In this document: piece by piece, positions 62,971 to 64,000 of the stretch
How positions within the stretch are numbered: the first letter of the stretch is position 1
How the letters are laid out: each line of letters opens with the position of its first letter
Origin: Flavobacterium cupreum
Lineage (GTDB): Bacteria; Bacteroidota; Bacteroidia; Flavobacteriales; Flavobacteriaceae
Assembly (NCBI RefSeq): GCF_003996965.1
Contig: NZ_QWDM01000011.1
Location: 62,001 to 126,000, forward strand
Length of the DNA stretch: 64,000 nt
Direction: 5' to 3'
Notes under the pieces: model-generated
Database searches by the model: none
The model's input: only the letters and a program-made list of their open reading frames with translations
What the model was told of the DNA's origin: nothing
Program-made: the position numbers and the translations under genes

Positions 62971-63808
62971 AATGCATATATTTCACAAAATTAATGATGT
63001 ATTTGGTAGTCAGTTCCGGATATTGATGCTGCGGTCCGTGACCCGTTTCAGAATAGACGATCAGCTGTGCATTAACCATTTGATTAATGACAGGATACCA
63101 GTTTTCTACCGCAAAACTAATGTCATGATCTCCCGAAATAACCAGCACCGGTGTTTTTGTTTTTTTAAGCTGTTCCCTAAAGTTTAAAACATCTTCCCGA
63201 AAACCGTCTCCACCTGCGAAATACACCTGAAAAACATCCATAGTCGAAGGAATCTTTTTGACATCTATTTTTTTATGAATCCTTTCGTGCGAAGCTTTTG
63301 CAGCGGCGCGGCTTCTTTCTGATTTCGGTTCGAAAAACAAAACGACTTCATCCTCAAAATCATTGAGTGGTTTTAGGGCAGCATCCAGAAAAGCCTGCTC
63401 AAACGGAACCTCATTTTGACCCGGAGGATTGGTTCCCAGCAAAATAGCATGAGTGACCAGATTCGGATACAATAAAGTAGCGGCCTGAGCGACCAGTCCG
63501 CCGTAAGACCATCCTAAAACCATAAAAGTGCCCAGCTTCAGCCAGTCGGCAAGATCTTTAATGTCCTTCGCTACAATCGCAATGTCGGGCGCCATAGTCC
63601 CGCCGGAAGAACCAATTCCGGAGTAATCGAAAGTGATGACATTAAATCGTTTAGCCATCATTGTAATGAATAAAGGATCCCAGGTATCAAGAGTTCCTCG
63701 GAAACGGTTTACAAAAATGATCGTTTTTCCTTTGCCATACGAACGATATGCAATCTTTCGATCGCCCGTATCAGCAAAATGGGTCTCTGTTTCATAAAAT
63801 TTTTTCAT
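62969..63808 (-). CDS. Alpha/beta-fold hydrolase
   Basis: A 279-residue single-domain alpha/beta hydrolase. The nucleophile elbow GWSYGG has Ser near residue 99, the acid is likely in ISGDHDISFAVENWYP, and the histidine is in SETGHGPQHQYPE. There is no signal peptide. The oxyanion side starts with VNRFRGTLDTWDP, where the common HG of the HGxP-type loop is replaced by NR. The substrate is not predictable (ester, lactone, haloalkane-like or peroxidase-type are all possible). It faces away from the glycan locus, separated by a terminator, and likely is not part of it. Confidence 0.85.
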   Translation of the reverse strand: MKKFYETETHFADTGDRKIAYRSYGKGKTIIFVNRFRGTLDTWDPLFITMMAKRFNVITFDYSGIGSSGGTMAPDIAIVAKDIKDLADWLKLGTFMVLGWSYGGLVAQAATLLYPNLVTHAILLGTNPPGQNEVPFEQAFLDAALKPLNDFEDEVVLFFEPKSERSRAAAKASHERIHKKIDVKKIPSTMDVFQVYFAGGDGFREDVLNFREQLKKTKTPVLVISGDHDISFAVENWYPVINQMVNAQLIVYSETGHGPQHQYPELTTKYIINFVKYMH

Positions 63809-64000
63809 AATTATATTATAAAGATTGGAAAAAGATGAGTCGGTTTTTAAAGGGGATTTCTCCTGAAAAAATAAAATCCTTACTGCTCAGTTTTTCTGGT
63901 TGATTTAACGATCATCGAATCAGACAAAGATCAGACCAGATAGAAGAACGTGTAAAATGGGGATATTGCAGCTTTTACTACTTTTTGAATAATGGTATTT

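Noticed and set aside
1..64000. tRNA, rRNA and recognised riboswitches
   Set aside because: No cloverleaf, rRNA block or known riboswitch core was recognised by eye; a covariance-model search would be needed to exclude small ones.

Overview
The window reads as chromosome of a Flavobacterium-like member of the Bacteroidota. It is AT-rich, Shine-Dalgarno sequences are weak, several starts have TAnnTTTG-type -7 boxes, and the proteins include SusC/SusD, a NagB-PIG-L fusion, GH92 and GH130 enzymes, a PAS-rich kinase with a lone receiver, and a plant-type GapN. No rRNA, tRNA, CRISPR array, integrase or transposase was recognised.

Left third (1-24 kb), housekeeping and stress genes: an HD-domain phosphohydrolase; cydAB (cytochrome bd oxidase); a Crp-like regulator followed by a short-chain dehydrogenase; an XRE regulator; a TauE/SafE exporter, Crp/Fnr regulator and rhodanese group; a GapN-type aldehyde dehydrogenase; a secreted M1 peptidase; a GNAT; a small secreted protein of unknown function; and a complete RND efflux operon (adaptor, pump, outer-membrane factor). 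Next comes a locus showing decay: a Panacea-domain protein coupled to a frameshifted two-helix membrane protein, then an AraC regulator diverging from a quinone oxidoreductase that carries two lesions. A GH1 beta-glucosidase follows.

Middle (24.5-29.1 kb): a lipocalin-like lipoprotein, and a soluble seven-PAS histidine kinase co-transcribed with a receiver-only response regulator.

Right half (29.5-62.9 kb): a large polysaccharide utilization locus whose enzymes match glycoprotein N-glycans: two GH29 fucosidases, GH2 beta-galactosidase, GH20 hexosaminidase, two GH92 alpha-mannosidases, GH3, a GH130 resembling Man-beta-1,4-GlcNAc phosphorylases, an SSS transporter, a glycosylasparaginase, a CBM9-like protein, a GHL10-like lipoprotein, NagB fused to a PIG-L deacetylase, SusC/SusD, and a frameshifted sialidase-like protein. 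A LytS/LytTR two-component pair sits inside it. Four transcription units of the locus share a two-part promoter motif, GTCnAAAT or a close variant followed 34-35 nt later by TAnnTTTA. This is a candidate for the binding site of the local LytTR regulator and is the most interesting observation here.

Intergenic regions carry several dispersed palindromic repeat families, including one perfect 29-bp inverted repeat. Three genes are broken by indels (two-helix protein, oxidoreductase, sialidase-like). These are real decay, phase variation or assembly errors, and only reads can tell.
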